Below are positions 39,001-50,932 of a DNA stretch of 64,000 bases, in pieces. Below the pieces are notes generated by a model. The model saw only the letters and a list, made by a program, of their open reading frames with translations, searched no databases and had not been told where the DNA came from. Source of the DNA: Phaeosaccion multiseriatum (taxonomy: Eukaryota > Ochrophyta, other classes); contig OZ218957.1 of the NCBI GenBank assembly GCA_965112735.1, forward strand, positions 3,100,001 to 3,164,000, given 5' to 3'. Position numbers and translations under genes: made by a program. Every line of letters begins with the position of its first letter. Position 1 is the stretch's first letter.

Positions 39001-41889
39001 TCACTCCTGAAACGGCAGCTGAGGAGGAGACACCACAGACGCAGATTCGCATAGCTCCCCTTGGAGGGCCTTTCTCAATGCAGCATCTCCCACCCGGAAC
39101 GGATGGCCCACAATCTTTCCCTCCTCTCGCTGCGTCGCCACCGCCGCCATCACCGCCTCCACATCCTGCTCCCTAAAGCCTTGCCTGCCCAGGGGCAAGA
39201 TCCCTTTCTCTGCCACCATTGCATCCACCCACTGGACCAAAGCCTCCGCTCCGACGGCCCCGTCCCCCGTGATGAGGGCACACGCACGCTTGTATCGCAG
39301 AAGACTGAGCTGAGCCTCACTCGCGACGGCGGCGCTGGCACTGGCGGCGGCCCGTGACGCGTCCGTTGCTGTCGTCGTGGCAGCCGTGGCAGTGGACAAA
39401 GGCACAGCAGTTGGTGATACAACCGGGGCGAGAGCGGTGGAAGTGGAAGAAGAGGGGGAAGAAGAAGAGGTCGCGCTGGTGGTGGTGGTGGTGGTGGGAG
39501 TGGGAGTGGGAGTGGGAGTGGATGCACCCGACACCTCCGCCTGCAGTACGGAGAGGTGTTCCTCAATCATGCGGGGCAGCAGTCGGGCCACAGTGCTGGA
39601 GTAGGGAGTGCCCGCCACACTCGACACTGCCTCGGCCACCATGTGCAGCAAGCCCCAGCCCTTTTTGGACCTTCAGAGAGGGACATGAGAGAGAGGGAGA
39701 GAGAGAAGAGAAAGAGGGAGAGGTAGTTGAGAGAGAGAGCGAGAGAGAAGAGAAAAAGACACACAGAGGGAGACAGAGTGAGGAGAGAGAGGGGTCAAGA
39801 CAAAGACACAAAAAGACAGGGTGTGTGCGTCAGGACACACACAGAGAGAGAGGGTCATAACACAGAGTATCAAGAAAGAGGCTTTTAATTGCTTCCAGGA
39901 CAGGAGATGTCAGGACAGAGGGTGTCAGGACACACAGAGGAGAGAGAGCGCAGGTCCGTAGGTCCGTGGACAGGCACCCCACCTTGTCAGTCCACACAGC
40001 ACACTCCCGTACGCGATGGCCTCCTTCTGCTCGTAAGACGCCCCAGTGAGGGTGAGCTCCTGCGTGAGGCAGGTGGAGAGGCGCGTGAGGCCCTGGTGGG
40101 CCATCATATCCTCCATGAAGCCCCGCCCGTCAAGGAAGGCTTCGAGGCAGCCAGCAAAGGCCACCACCGCACGCGGCCACGCCTCCTCCAGCGGCAGGCG
40201 GAGGGACAGGGCGGGCTCGCACAGCGCTGCTCTCATCGTGGGTGGTGGTGGTGGTGGGGGTGGTGGTGGTGGTGGTGGTGGTGGTGGTGGTGGTGGTGGT
40301 GGTGGTAGTGGTGGTGGTGGTGGTGGTGGTGGTAGTGGTGGGGTTGGGGATGAGGACAAATGCGAGAGACACAGGGGGGGGGAGAGGGAGGGAGGGAGGG
40401 AGGGAGACACACAGAGAGAAAGAGAGAGAGGGAGAGAGACCAGGGGAGAGAGGGAGGGATGGGGAAGCAACATGAGGAGGTTAGCAACACGAGAGAGGGT
40501 GAAAGGCCGAGTTCGGACACCCCGGGTAGCCGCGCTTGAATGACTGAATCACACATGACACCAGATACGGACGGTGCACTGCGTGAATAACTACGTAATG
40601 ATTACGTACGTGCGACATGAAAAAAACTTACCCATAAAGGGCGCGGGCATGGCCGCCGCCGTGTTGCCCCACCCCACGGTGGTGGTACAGTCGTCGAACG
40701 GGTCATAGAGGAAGTTGGCCACACTCGTCACCTCCGCCCCGCAGCCCGGCACCAGTGGAACAGTCACAAGGGGGAGAGGAGACACGACCACGCCCTCCAC
40801 CTCCTTGCTCTTGAGGGCGGAGCGAGGGTGGCGAGCGTTGCTCACGAGCCTCTTTAGCGCATCCTTGTGGTCGTGGGAGGCGTAGGCCAGGGACGCGATG
40901 AGCTTGGCTGCGTCGATGATACCCGCTCCGCCGATAGCCAACACGTAGTCGGCCTCGTGTCTTAGGGCCTTGTCCGCCCCCTCCGTAATGCACAGGGCCG
41001 TGGGCTCGGTTTGCACGTTGTGCCACTCCATCTCCTGCCCACGAGGGTAAATCTCCCACACGATGGAGTCCGCCTGTGTGTGTGTCGGTTGGTTGGGTGA
41101 TGGTGTGATGGTCGGTTGGTTGGTGGTTGGTTGGGGAGCGATGCAGGAATTCGACTGCCCATCACTCGACTCGGCTTTGGCTACTTTCGTGTCCCTTTCT
41201 CTCTGGCCCGGCCCCGAAGGAAGAAGACACAAAACAACAAAAACAGCGCCACACAAACAAAGCACACTCACCCTTGCTTGGTTCCAGCCCGTGACGATGA
41301 AGGGTCTCTTGAGCCCCAGCCCGTCGAGCTCCACGAGTCCGATCTCCAAGGCGTTTATGCCCAACACCACGCGAGGGTCGCATGTGAACACGTCTGTGGG
41401 CTCTCTCTCCATCACGCCCAGCTGCAGTGAAAACACGCCCCCCACCCCCGCAATGTGTGGGCTGTTCATGCGATCCAGCTCTGGTGTGTGTGTATGTATA
41501 TGTGCGTGTTGGATGGAGACGAGGATTGTATTAGGGAGGGTTGATTAACTGATTGCGCCCACCCTCAGGCAGACTCACCACTCACCAGGAATGCCTTCCG
41601 TGCCCGTGCCGGCGGCCGCGCGAACGCTTCCCACGCTCTCAAGTCTCCTTCGTGGCGATCCTCGTCCTCCTCGTCCTCCTCCTGCCGCTGCTGCTGCTCC
41701 ATGTGCTGCTCTTGAGGCTTGGGGTGCACTCGAAGGTGCTGAGGGTGTCCATGGGCTTGGTGCCTTGGCTACAACCGCAGAGGTCGCAGGAGCCGACGCC
41801 AGGAACGCGTTGCAGCCACATGAGACAAGCAGCACGGGCGAGAGAAGCCTGGCCGCGCCACGAGGCTGCCACGTCGAAGGAGCAGGCAT
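39001..41889 (-). CDS. Plastid-targeted iron-containing alcohol dehydrogenase-like protein, 5 exons
   Basis: Exons (minus) are 41586-41889, 41272-41480, 40632-41073, 39983-40229 and 39001-39670, giving 623 residues in consistent phase. The leader LLSPVLLVSCGCNAFLASAP is a signal peptide with an ASAFAP-like site, so import into a complex plastid is likely. The iron-ADH fold is seen as LGINALEIGLVELDGLGLKR, VLAIGGAGIIDAAKLIASLA (the nucleotide-binding GGxxxxDxAK, residues about 219-226), VPGCGAEVTSVANFLYDP and PAPFM across the third splice. The position normally occupied by GxDALTHAIEA reads VVAFAGCLEAFLDG (about 338-351), so the usual Asp and His metal ligands seem absent. The last exon carries a Thr/Pro/Ser/Ala low-complexity insert and a longer C-terminus than usual. 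The substrate is unknown; the protein may be a non-catalytic relative. Confidence 0.82.
40235..40342. repeat. GGT trinucleotide run in iron-ADH-like intron 3
   Basis: A TGG repeat of about 100 bp on the plus strand lies directly upstream of exon 4 in the sense of the gene (CCA pyrimidine-rich). The acceptor used (GATGAGAG, then CAGCGCTG) follows it. It produces false Gly, Val and Thr homopolymer frames. Confidence 0.9.
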
Positions 41890-42323
41890 CGCAGATGGGG
41901 GGCTTCGAGCGTTCCGCTGACTTATGAAAAATTCGAAAACATGGTCGCACCTTTTCCTCCCTCCCCTCCCTCTTCCCTGAGCGTCGTAAAGGAGGAGCAG
42001 AGGGCAGGGTGGAGCTGAGGAGAAAGGATGAGCAGTAGAAGCCGTGGGCGCAAGCGGCCAAGGTGACAAGTTGTCCTCATTGCTGATAGGAAAGGCCGGG
42101 GGGGGGGCAATAGTGATAGCTCCGCCCGTCTTGCTCAACTCTCTTGGTACACGCCTCGGGAGTGCTCATTTGATGTCCTCCGAACGGCTACTCTGGATCC
42201 ACATGTTGCTCTTGATCCTTTCTAATCACCCCCTATCCTCCTCAATTGCGCGTGTTCGCTTCCTCCCTCCCTCCCTCTCTTCTCTCCTCTTCCCTTCCCC
42301 TTGACACCTTACGCTTACCCAGG
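41890..42323. other. Divergent region between iron-ADH-like and DysF genes
   Basis: This must contain the iron-ADH-like promoter and the unresolved 5' end of the DysF gene. A plus-strand Met at about 42,169 opens MSSERLLWIHMLLLILSNHP, which looks signal-peptide-like and could be exon 1 of the DysF gene. I could not find a donor that keeps phase with the next exon, so this is left open. Confidence 0.4.
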
Positions 42324-42932
42324 CCCATTCGGCTGGGTCTATCGGCCGTGCTTCTCTCCGGTCCTCTTCTTTGGAGCTTGCCTCCGTCTGCGAACTGCAG
42401 CGACCCCTCTTCTTCTGCTTCTTCTTCTTCTTCTTCACCGTCCTCTTCTTCTTCGTCGACTCGGCGGCCCTCGCAACCCCTCCGCGGCTTTGCCCCAGCC
42501 TTTGTCATCGATACATCCAATACCTCGACTAGAATAATCAATGAGGCGAGTGATATCACTCTTATAAGCAACAGCAGCGACAGTGGGAGCGGCAGCCTCA
42601 GGGAGACTCTTGGCGTTGATGGGAAGAGGATTGTGGAGGGTATCATCATCAACCAGCAGACTACAGCCGAGGAGACAACACGGGAGAAAGATGCAGCAGG
42701 GGTGGTTGGCGAACAGGTGGATGAAGATCTTGTGCATGCGGTACAGGCGGAGGGGAGCGCTACAAGGGAGGGTGGGCAGCCGAAGTCCGGCGGGGGGGAG
42801 GGTGGTGGTGAGGAGGAGGACGGGCAAGCGACTAGCAAAGGAGATGTAGTGAGTGGCGGTGCGGGAGCGGCTCCATCATCCTACGACTTAACGAGTGGCA
42901 GCACCAGCAGCAGCAGTAGTAGCAGTAGTAGT

Positions 42933-42972
<40 letters not shown>

Positions 42973-43850
42973 TGGCCATAGATGGCAGCAGCGACAGCAG
43001 CGCTCGCCTGGCCTCTGAACGGGCGTCTGAGTGGGCCCTGCAGCAAGCGGAGGACGAGGACGGCCCCATGCCTGTGTTCCAGGATAGCAGCGCCGCTCCT
43101 CCTGTACCACCAACCCCTCCTCTTGGGCAGCAGGGCGGGGCGGGCGTCTCCGCCGCTGAGGCAGAGGCAGCAGGGCTCACAGGTGAGTGGGTGGAGAGAC
43201 GCATACGTGCGTAGAGGCATATGCAGAGAGAGAGTGTATGTATGTTGGATAGGGGACGACGACGTTGGAAGGAAATGTGTGGCAGAGAGGAATGGGAAGA
43301 GGTGGACAAGATTTGGCAGAGAGGAAGAAGAGGGCTGAGCGAGTAGCATCCCAAAAGTAAGTGAGGCTGTTTCTAGCAAAAGGGAGGGGAAGGCAAGAAG
43401 CAGGCAAGGACTGACGGATGAATTCAGGGGGGGGGGGGGGCGTGACAAAGTGTCACCATAGAGCGAAGCGAAGCGCCATGCACGCTTAGGCAGGTGCCTC
43501 TCATTCCTCACTAATGCCCCCGCCCTTCCCTCACCCCCCCCCCCCCTTCAACCTTTCTGATCCATCCATCCATCACGCCTTCTGATCCACACCCTGCCAC
43601 GCCCTCTGATCCGTCCACCCGACCCTCCTCTCACCCATCCATTGCCATCCCTCCATCTGGCGCTCCTCTCATCCATCCATTGCCATCCATCCTTGTGGTC
43701 CCGCAGCCCCTGCCCGGACGGAGGCAGAGCCGCACCGCCTGTCCATGGGGGTTGTGGTGGAGGTGTTCGAGAACGAGGCCTGGGCCCTGTGGAGACCCGG
43801 GGGGGGAGTGGGTGGCAGTCGATGGGGCAGGGGCATATACAAGAAGCGGA

Positions 43851-43889
<39 letters not shown>

Positions 43890-44329
43890 GGGAGAAGGGG
43901 GCACAGAAGGAGAAGGGGAGGAAGGGATGGAGGCTGCTGGAGTGGTGGAGCCGTGGCGAAGGTCAGGGTCGGGGGGCGGAGGGTGAGGCTGTGTCCCACT
44001 GGAGCTACAAGGACGGCTCCGCTGCGCTGTCACCGCATGAAATCTCAGCGCCCGAGGGGTGGAAGTGGGCCACGCCTTGGCAGATAGACGTCTCGGGGCG
44101 CCGGAGTACGGGCGGTTGGCTGTACGGTCGTGATTGGGCGGACATTATCACTGCGGGAGAGGATGAGGATGGTGCGGCCGCCACCGCCGCCGCCGTCAGG
44201 AGCGGCAGCAGAAGCGGTCTTCGATTGAGTAGGTGTGTGGGTGCGGGAGAGAGAGAGAGAAGAGGAAAGGAGCGAGGGAGGGAGGGAGGGAGGGAGGGAG
44301 GACCCTGACCTTCACCATGACTGACCTTG

Positions 44330-44427
<98 letters not shown>

Positions 44428-44495
44428 CTTCACCCTCACCCTCTCACCCTCACCCTTACCCTCACCCTCACCCTTACCCTCACCCTCACACCCCT

Positions 44496-44545
<50 letters not shown>

Positions 44546-47500
44546 CCTGGCTGACATTGGCTGCACTGCACGAGAAGGTGTCGGAGAAGGCGGTGGGTGC
44601 GAGTGATGAAGCCCAAGCGAGTCATTTTGGAGGAAGAGGCCGGAGGCAAAGGTGCGTGACGCACGTGTGGCAGTTGTTAGTGTCAGGACAATGAGGAAGT
44701 GTCAGGACAGTGAGTGGGTGTCAGGACAAAGAGGGAGGGAGTGTCAGGGAGTGTCAGGACAGTGAGGAAGTGTCGGGCGTAGTTCGGCGTCTCTCTACAC
44801 ACACACAGTCACACGTCGCCCGTCCTCGCCTCTTAGGGCGCCCTTTATCTTTGGGTGAGCTCAACCCAAGTGCCTCTCCTCTCTTTCCCTCCGTCCCTCC
44901 CTCCTTCCCTCCCTCCCTCCGTCCATTCATCCATCCATCCATCCATCCCTCTCTCCCACCCTCGCTCACCCCCTTCCTCCCTTGTTCCTCTCCCTCCCTA
45001 CCTCCCTGCCTCCCTCCCTCAATCCCTCCCCTGACTGAAGGGCTGAATTTGGCCGACCTGAGCGCCGCCATGGGCATGGCTGGGGCCGATGCAACTGGCG
45101 ACGACTTGGATGCAGACAGCACGAAGCAATCGTCCGCTGCCATCGCCCTCCGAGCCCACGTTTACGAGCAGAGGAGACAAAGGACGCCAGCGGCCACGGA
45201 CGGGCGGGAGGGCGGGGAGGGGGAGGGAAAGGAGGAGGGGGAGGGGGAGGACGAGGACGAGGCTCGCATATTGGGCCTGGCGGGGGCCCAACTGAGGCTG
45301 GCACCGGGGAGGGTAAGTGGGGTGCCGTGAGTGGTGATCGATCCCTTTCTCTCCCCCCCCCCCCTCCCCTCGCTCTCCAGTCACAGTACCTTGGCAGGTG
45401 ATCGATCTCTCTCCAACCCCTCCTCTGACCTCTTCCCCCTTCCCGCCCTCACCCCACCTCCTCACCCCACCACCACCAACAACAGCGAACAAAGGGGCTC
45501 CAGAGCGAGGGGCTGCGTGGGCGCGTGCGTGTGCTTGTGCCTTCTCCCTCGTCGCTGCCGTTGCTGCTAAGACGCAACCCTCACACCTCCCTCATCACGG
45601 CCGTCAGGGCCTTCAAAGAGTGGTGGGCACAGGAGTTCACATTCAGGTGAGTTGCAGGGTCAGTTTCAGTTTCACTTTCCGTTTCGGTTTCGTTTTCGAC
45701 GTAAGTCTCCAAACGAATGCCCTCCTCCACTTACGCCTCCGCTCCCCTCCCCTCCCTTTCCCTCCTCTTCCTTCCCCTCTCCTCCCTTCCCCTCCCTTCC
45801 CCTCCCCTCCGCTTCGCTCCCCTCCCCTCCACTCCTCTCCCTTCCCCTCCCCTCCCTTCCCCTCCCCTCCCTTCCCCTCCCCTCTCTTCCCTTCCCCTCA
45901 CCTCCGCTCCGCTCCCCTCCCCTCCACTCCTCTCCACTCCTCTCCACTCTCCGCAGGGGGTTCGGGTTTGTGTTCGTCCTGCCCCTGGAGTGGGCGCTAT
46001 TCCACCAGCCTGACTTCGCCTTTGGGCTACGCCTGCCGCTCACCCAACACTTCAGGTGAGAGGGGTGGGTACTAAGTCAATGGGTGGGGAGGGCGGGGGT
46101 GATCAAAGGGCACGGACTCAGAGGGCTGAGCTACACTAGTATCCCTCACTCACTCACTCACTCACTCACTCTCTCCCTACCTCCCTCCCTCCCTCCCTCA
46201 CACACACACACTCTCTCTCCCTCTCTCCCTCCCTCACTCTCTCCCTCCCTCACTCACTCACTCACTCACTCACTCACTCACTCACTCACTCACTCTCTCT
46301 CTCCCTCCCTACTTCCCTCCCTCCCTCCCCCTCCCCCCATCCGCTGCCATCCCTCGCCATCCATTACCATCCCCACTTCAGCGCGTGGGGCCAGTACAAG
46401 TCTTTGCCTCTCATCCTCACCAACTTCATCGCCTCTCCGGCCTACGAGTCCGTCCAGGTACACAATGCATGCTCTAAGTCACTAAAAATGACCTGAACCT
46501 CAAACTGTAACCCCCCCTGTTTACTTTTACTACCGTTCTTCCGTATGCCTCTATGCTTCCCCCCCCCCACCCACCCCACCCCTATATGCCTCTAAGATGT
46601 CGTGCAGCTTCTCGTGGGCGGCGGAGGCCCTGTGGGAGCGTTTGGCGGCCCTCAGGGGCGTGCAGAACATGCGAAGGCATGCCAGAGAGGCGGCCTTGCA
46701 TGGGTCAAGGGCTGCCACCACCGCACACGCGAGAGCAGCACGAGGGGCAGCGAGGGCACGGGCGGCGGCATCAGCTGCAGCGTCGGTGGCGTCGCGGTCA
46801 TCGTCAGCGGCTTTAGCGACAACGAGGGAGGCAAGCAGCCGGGTAGCGAGGGGGGCAAGGGCCAGGGCGGATAGAGCGGGGTGGGTGGGCGGAAGGAGGG
46901 AAGAGACGGGGTCGGTGGAACGCTTGCTGCAGGGTGGAGAAGCGCAGCAGGGTCAGAGGGAGGAGGAGGAGATCGAGGAGGAGGAGGAGGAGGAGGAGGA
47001 GGAGGAGGAGGAGGAGGAGGAGGAGCAGCAGGATGGGAAGGGGGAGGGGGTTGTCGGTGGAGGGGAAGGGGAAGGGCCGGCCCAGAGCAGTAGCAGACGC
47101 AGCTGGTGGTACAGCAGAAGCAGCAGCAGCAGCAGCAGCAGCGGCAGCAGCAGGAGGAGGAGGAGGGGGTGGGCCAGGAGGGCTCCCGAGTCGAGGAGGA
47201 GGAGGGTGAGGGGTTACGAGTCGAGGAGGGCCGCCCCCGCCCGTCGGGACTCCGTTCAGAGGGTTGGCTGGACCATTGGAGTCCGCTACAGTTTCATCTA
47301 CGGCGTTCAGTGGTGGGTGGCGCCCTTCTTCTTTCTGCTCCCCGGCGTGCGAATCGCGAGGTGAGTGAGTGAGTGAGTGAGTGAGTGAGTGAGTGAGTGA
47401 GTGAGTGAGTAAGTGAGAGTGAGGGACTGGTTCTAGGCCTCTCCTGTCTATGTATGGCTGATAGCAAGGAGCAGAGAGAGCGTAGAGGGTCGAGTAGAGA

Positions 47501-47897
47501 GTTGGCCCCAAGGGAGCAAGAGATGAAGACCTGCCGCCTTTTTCTGTTGTTGTTTTGTCTCTGCCTCTGTCTCTGTCTCTCTGTGTCTGTCGTTGTCTCT
47601 CTCTCGTCTGTCTTTGCTTCTGTCTCTCTCTCCGTCTCGTGGGCATGAATGTAACCGAATTTGTGAGCCCATCTGCGCCCCTCTGTTGAATGCCTCCTCC
47701 CTAGAGAATGAGGGAGACAGAGATAGAGAAAGAGAGACAACCTGACTGATTCCTCCTCCATCCACTGCCATCCCCCCCCCCCCTCAGCATCCTAATGGTG
47801 AAGCTGCTCAGCGTGCTCGACCGACTCGCTCAAGTCGTCATGACTCTGCTGTTGGAGCAGCAGCGGCAACTGGAGGAGGAGGAGGAGGAGGAGGAGG

Positions 47898-47929
<32 letters not shown>

Positions 47930-48457
47930 CAACAAGGAGAGATCGGACCGGTGGCAGGTGATCCACCGGAGCTGCCCCTGTCGCGGCCGCTAGCGTCTGA
48001 GGGCTCCGTGAGCGGCAGCGACAGCGACAGCGACAACAGCGGCAGCAGCGGTAGCAGCACCCCTCTCTGGCACGAGCACACCAAGAGCAACAAGCGCTTG
48101 AAGAGGAAGATGAAGTTGAAGTTGACAGAGCAGCAACACGCTCTCCATAGCATGCTCTCGGTGAGAAAGGAAGGGCTGCCTGTCTGCTGTCATCCCTCTT
48201 GTCTTGTCGTCACCCTCATGCCGTGAGCGGGTGTGTCGTAGGGTGCTCTGACAGTCATATGGGCAGACTCGTGTGTGTCTGTCTGTTGCGTGAGATTGCT
48301 GCTCTCTCTCTGTTTGTGGTTTCTTCTTCACGATGTCAACAAACGCTCGCCGCCACTCAACTCCCTGCGGCCCTCATCTGCTGAGGGGTAGGGCTTCACC
48401 CATACACCACACGGCACGCACGCACGCACACACACGCACACACACGCGCGCACGCAC

Positions 48458-48507
<50 letters not shown>

Positions 48508-48962
48508 AAACACATACGCCGCAGTGCCCCTTACCCAACCCCGCCGCGGGCCTTCCGTCCCTCTCTCCCTCTCTTCTCTCTTTCTCTCTCTCTCGCTCCT
48601 CTTTTCTCTCTCTCGCTCCTCTTCTCCCTCCCTCTCGGCCTCCCTCCCTCCCTCCTCCCTCCTACCCTCACCCCCTCCCTCTCTGCCTGCCTCCTGCGTG
48701 GTCCCTCTCAGGTGCTCAACGTGTGGGCCGCCTCGAAGACGTCAGGCATCGGTTACTCCCTGGCATTGCGCGGAGCAAGTATGGGAGGCGCCATGGTGAT
48801 GAGCTTCCAACCCTTCTTTTTGCCATCGATGGACAGTCTGAGGCGCACACAACGCGGCAGGTGCGTAAGATAAGAGGATTGCTTGGGTGCTTGGTTCATG
48901 GGTTGATTGGTTGATGGATTGGTCGATTGGTTAGTTGACTGGTTCATTGATTGATTGATTTT

Positions 48963-48994
<32 letters not shown>

Positions 48995-49629
48995 GAAGAT
49001 GGGTTGGTTGGTTGACTGGTTGGTTGGTTAACATGGCTTTGCCTTCGCGTCAATGGTTTCGCTAGCCTGCTACGGCAAAGATTGTTTGTCTAACCTGCGT
49101 GCCACCTGAGAACAGGACGTGACTCTCTCTCTCTCTCACCCCGTCCATGCCCTCTTTCTCTGTCCACGTGCACACACACACACACACACACACACACACC
49201 GAACACACCCACATGCACACACACATACACACACGCACACACGCACGCACGCATTGAACCACCATCTCCAGACCCGCTCTGCTGAGTGGGGCTCCGGCAG
49301 AGGGAGAAGCTGCAGCAGCAGGGGCGGATGTGGCTGTAGTACCAACTGCTCCTCCTGCCCCTCTCTCTGAGGTGCTGCCGAGCGAGGAAGAGTTGATTGA
49401 ACGGCAGCGACGAGCGGAGGAGGCGCAGCAGCAACAGCAGTTGCGACAACAGCAGCAGGAGCAGCAGCTGCAACACCACCAACAGGAGCAGGAGCAGCAG
49501 CTGCAACACCACCAGCAGGAGCAGGAGCAGGGCTTGAGGAGAGACGAGATGGCACCCGACAGGGGCGGAGCGCAGCTCGTTGGGGGGGGGCAGCAGGAGC
49601 AGGGGATGGCACTGGATGGGGGTTGGTAG
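42324..49629 (+). CDS. Large DysF (peroxin/ferlin) domain protein, at least 11 exons, 5' end unresolved
   Basis: Exons are about 42324-43182, then 43707-44232, 44575-44651, 45041-45312, 45486-45646, 45957-46055, 46382-46457, 46597-47360, 47788-48160, 48712-48860 and 49272-49629. All are phase-consistent, giving roughly 1,235 residues. The DysF/peroxin-ferlin domain spans exons 2-3. It reads VVEVFENEAWALWRPGG, then WSYKDGSAALSPHEISAPEG, WKWATPWQIDVS, GGWLYGRDWADII, and RRRRWVRVMKPKR across a splice. These are the FENERW-like, WxWxxxWxID, GWxYxxDF and RRRRWVR signatures. Later exons (AVRAFKEWWAQEFTFRRGFG, FVLPLEWALFHQ, TIGVRYSFIYGVQWWVAPFF) are conserved-looking but unrecognised. Ser, Glu, Gln and Arg runs are long. 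DysF proteins act at peroxisome, ER or autophagy membranes; the role here is inferred only. No clear start codon precedes exon 1; a Met near 42,169 is a candidate. Confidence 0.72.
44333..44549. repeat. CCCTCA hexanucleotide array in a DysF-gene intron
   Basis: About 36 copies of CCCTCA (TGAGGG on the other strand) lie with a few CCCTTA variants in the intron between 44,232 and 44,575. TGAGGG differs from the common telomere repeat TTAGGG at one base; the CCCTTA variants correspond to TAAGGG. It lies right before the acceptor and forms the pyrimidine tract. Confidence 0.93.
44682..44772 (+). repeat. GTGTCAGGACA minisatellite in a DysF-gene intron
   Basis: About five copies of GTGTCAGGACA with spacers such as ATGAGGAA or GTGAGTGG follow the donor at 44,652. 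The same core recurs in introns of two other genes. Confidence 0.85.
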
Positions 49630-50250
49630 CAACAGCAGAGGGGCTTCTCCGGATGAACGAAACCCCTTTCTCCTTCTTCTTCCCTCCCTTCCTCCCTCCG
49701 AGCTTTGGGACGCGGGAGGAAGGCTGCTGCGACATCAAGTCATCAGGGCTTACAGTGGACCTACCACGCAAAGAAGAGAGGCGTACATTTTGATGCGCTG
49801 GTCGGGTTGGTGATCAGCGTTGACATTTTATTAGTGTACGAGCACCTGCCGATTGGCTGCTGTAACGCCATCGCTGCGTACGTGCGAGAGGCGAAGGTGT
49901 TGCCAAGGCTGAACTGCCGCAGCGGCGAGAGCACGGCAGATGGCTGCAGATGGCTGCAGATGGCGGCAGATGGCGGACATTCGCCTGCACAATGCCCAAT
50001 GCCTAGTGCCCAATGCGTGCAAGGACTCTGCTGAGGAGGTGCGGCGCATGAACATCGTCATGAACATCGTCATGAACATCGTCATGAACATCGTGCCCAC
50101 TTGGGTTGCGCAGTTGGAAGAGCGCTGAGCACAGAGCGCCGACGACAGAGCCGTACACAGAGACGCATGAAAGGGGAATGCATGAACACACAGAAATGCC
50201 TCAAAGAGGAGTACATGTACACAGAGATGCATGAAAGGGGAATAGCAGTA
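49630..50250. other. 3' flank of the DysF gene with short tandem repeats
   Basis: No exon is supported downstream of the DysF stop. Visible repeats are GCAGATGGCTGCAGATGG-type units at 49,938-49,978 and four copies of the 12-mer ATGAACATCGTC at about 50,049-50,094. A GCATGAAAGGGGAAT repeat occurs near 50,164 and 50,230. The region leads into the decayed ankyrin segment. Confidence 0.55.
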
Positions 50251-50252
50251 AC

Positions 50253-50680
50253 GCAAGGTGTATTGATTGTTGATTGTCGGTGTGGATCGCCCCACATGGC
50301 CGCAAAGCCCCCCTGAGGGCTGAGGGCTGAGGGCTTCAATTGGGTACGGTAGTGTAAAGCGAGTATCAAATAAAGCGCAACTGTATCGATCAGTCCCGGT
50401 AGCGGCAGGGATAACCATTGGCATGCAACCCCTGCTTCATCCCCTCAACAGCGGCAAGTGTCTACATCCCAGTCATCATCAAAACACAAGGGGTCAAAGG
50501 GGGGGACATGGGGGGGACGTGGGGACGTATGACCTCCTCCGATCGGAGCCTTTTCAGGACGGAGCGACTCTTGCATCTCTTGCCGCTTTACACTTCGTTC
50601 CCACAGACGTTTTCATCCCAATCGCACATGTCCCGTGTGCTTGCATGCAGCAGCACCACGGAGAACGTTTGTCGTAGTTT
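50253..50680 (-). pseudogene. Decayed ankyrin-type gene 3' end with its 3' flank
   Basis: Read on the minus strand, this segment aligns with the last third of the two ankyrin genes. CGATTGGGATGAAAACGTCT matches the WDEKVC region, GCTCCGATCGGAGGAGGTC matches the LRSEE region, and GGGATGAAGCAG with TGCATGCCAATGG matches the MKQWVHANGHPC end. Frameshifts, in-frame stops and a G-rich insertion break the frame. Beyond the stop region, 50,332-50,253 matches the 3' flank of copy 2 (37,203-37,270). It is therefore a truncated segmental duplicate, inverted relative to its sources. Upstream modules of the gene are missing. Confidence 0.75.
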
Positions 50681-50748
50681 ACGTAACAACAAAAAAGGAG
50701 GGAAAAAGAGTTTCACACAGGTTACTCATTACATGAGTAAAGTCTTAC

Positions 50749-50814
50749 GTACACATCGATACACTACGGTGTAAGAGGTATGTACACATCGATACACTAC
50801 GGTGTAAGAGGTGC
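50749..50814. repeat. 33-bp tandem duplication
   Basis: Two direct copies beginning GTACACATCGATACACTACG start at 50,749 and 50,782. They lie in the spacer between the decayed ankyrin copy and the PPR-SMR gene. The rest of 50,680-50,932 shows nothing recognisable. Confidence 0.88.
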
Positions 50815-50932
50815 GGTGTTGATCTGCTCGTCCAAGCCACACCTCACTGAAGGTCGCAACACTCTCTTGGATAATTAGGGCGGGGGGTTCTCAAGACTGC
50901 GTCTCATCACTGCTAGCTGCCCCGACATGCCC

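Noticed and set aside
44333-44549. A true telomere end
   Set aside because: Coding exons in consistent phase flank the array on both sides, so it is intronic. The hexamer also differs from TTAGGG.
46084-46485. Ser-Leu-Thr frame in a DysF-gene intron
   Set aside because: It is a CTCA/CCCT repeat translation between two well-phased exons (ending 46,055 and starting 46,382).
49705-50034. Plus-strand frame of 109 codons after the DysF stop, as an extra exon
   Set aside because: No acceptor or donor with matching phase was found, the upstream frame has a proper stop at 49,627-49,629, and the frame runs into ATGGCTGCAG repeats.
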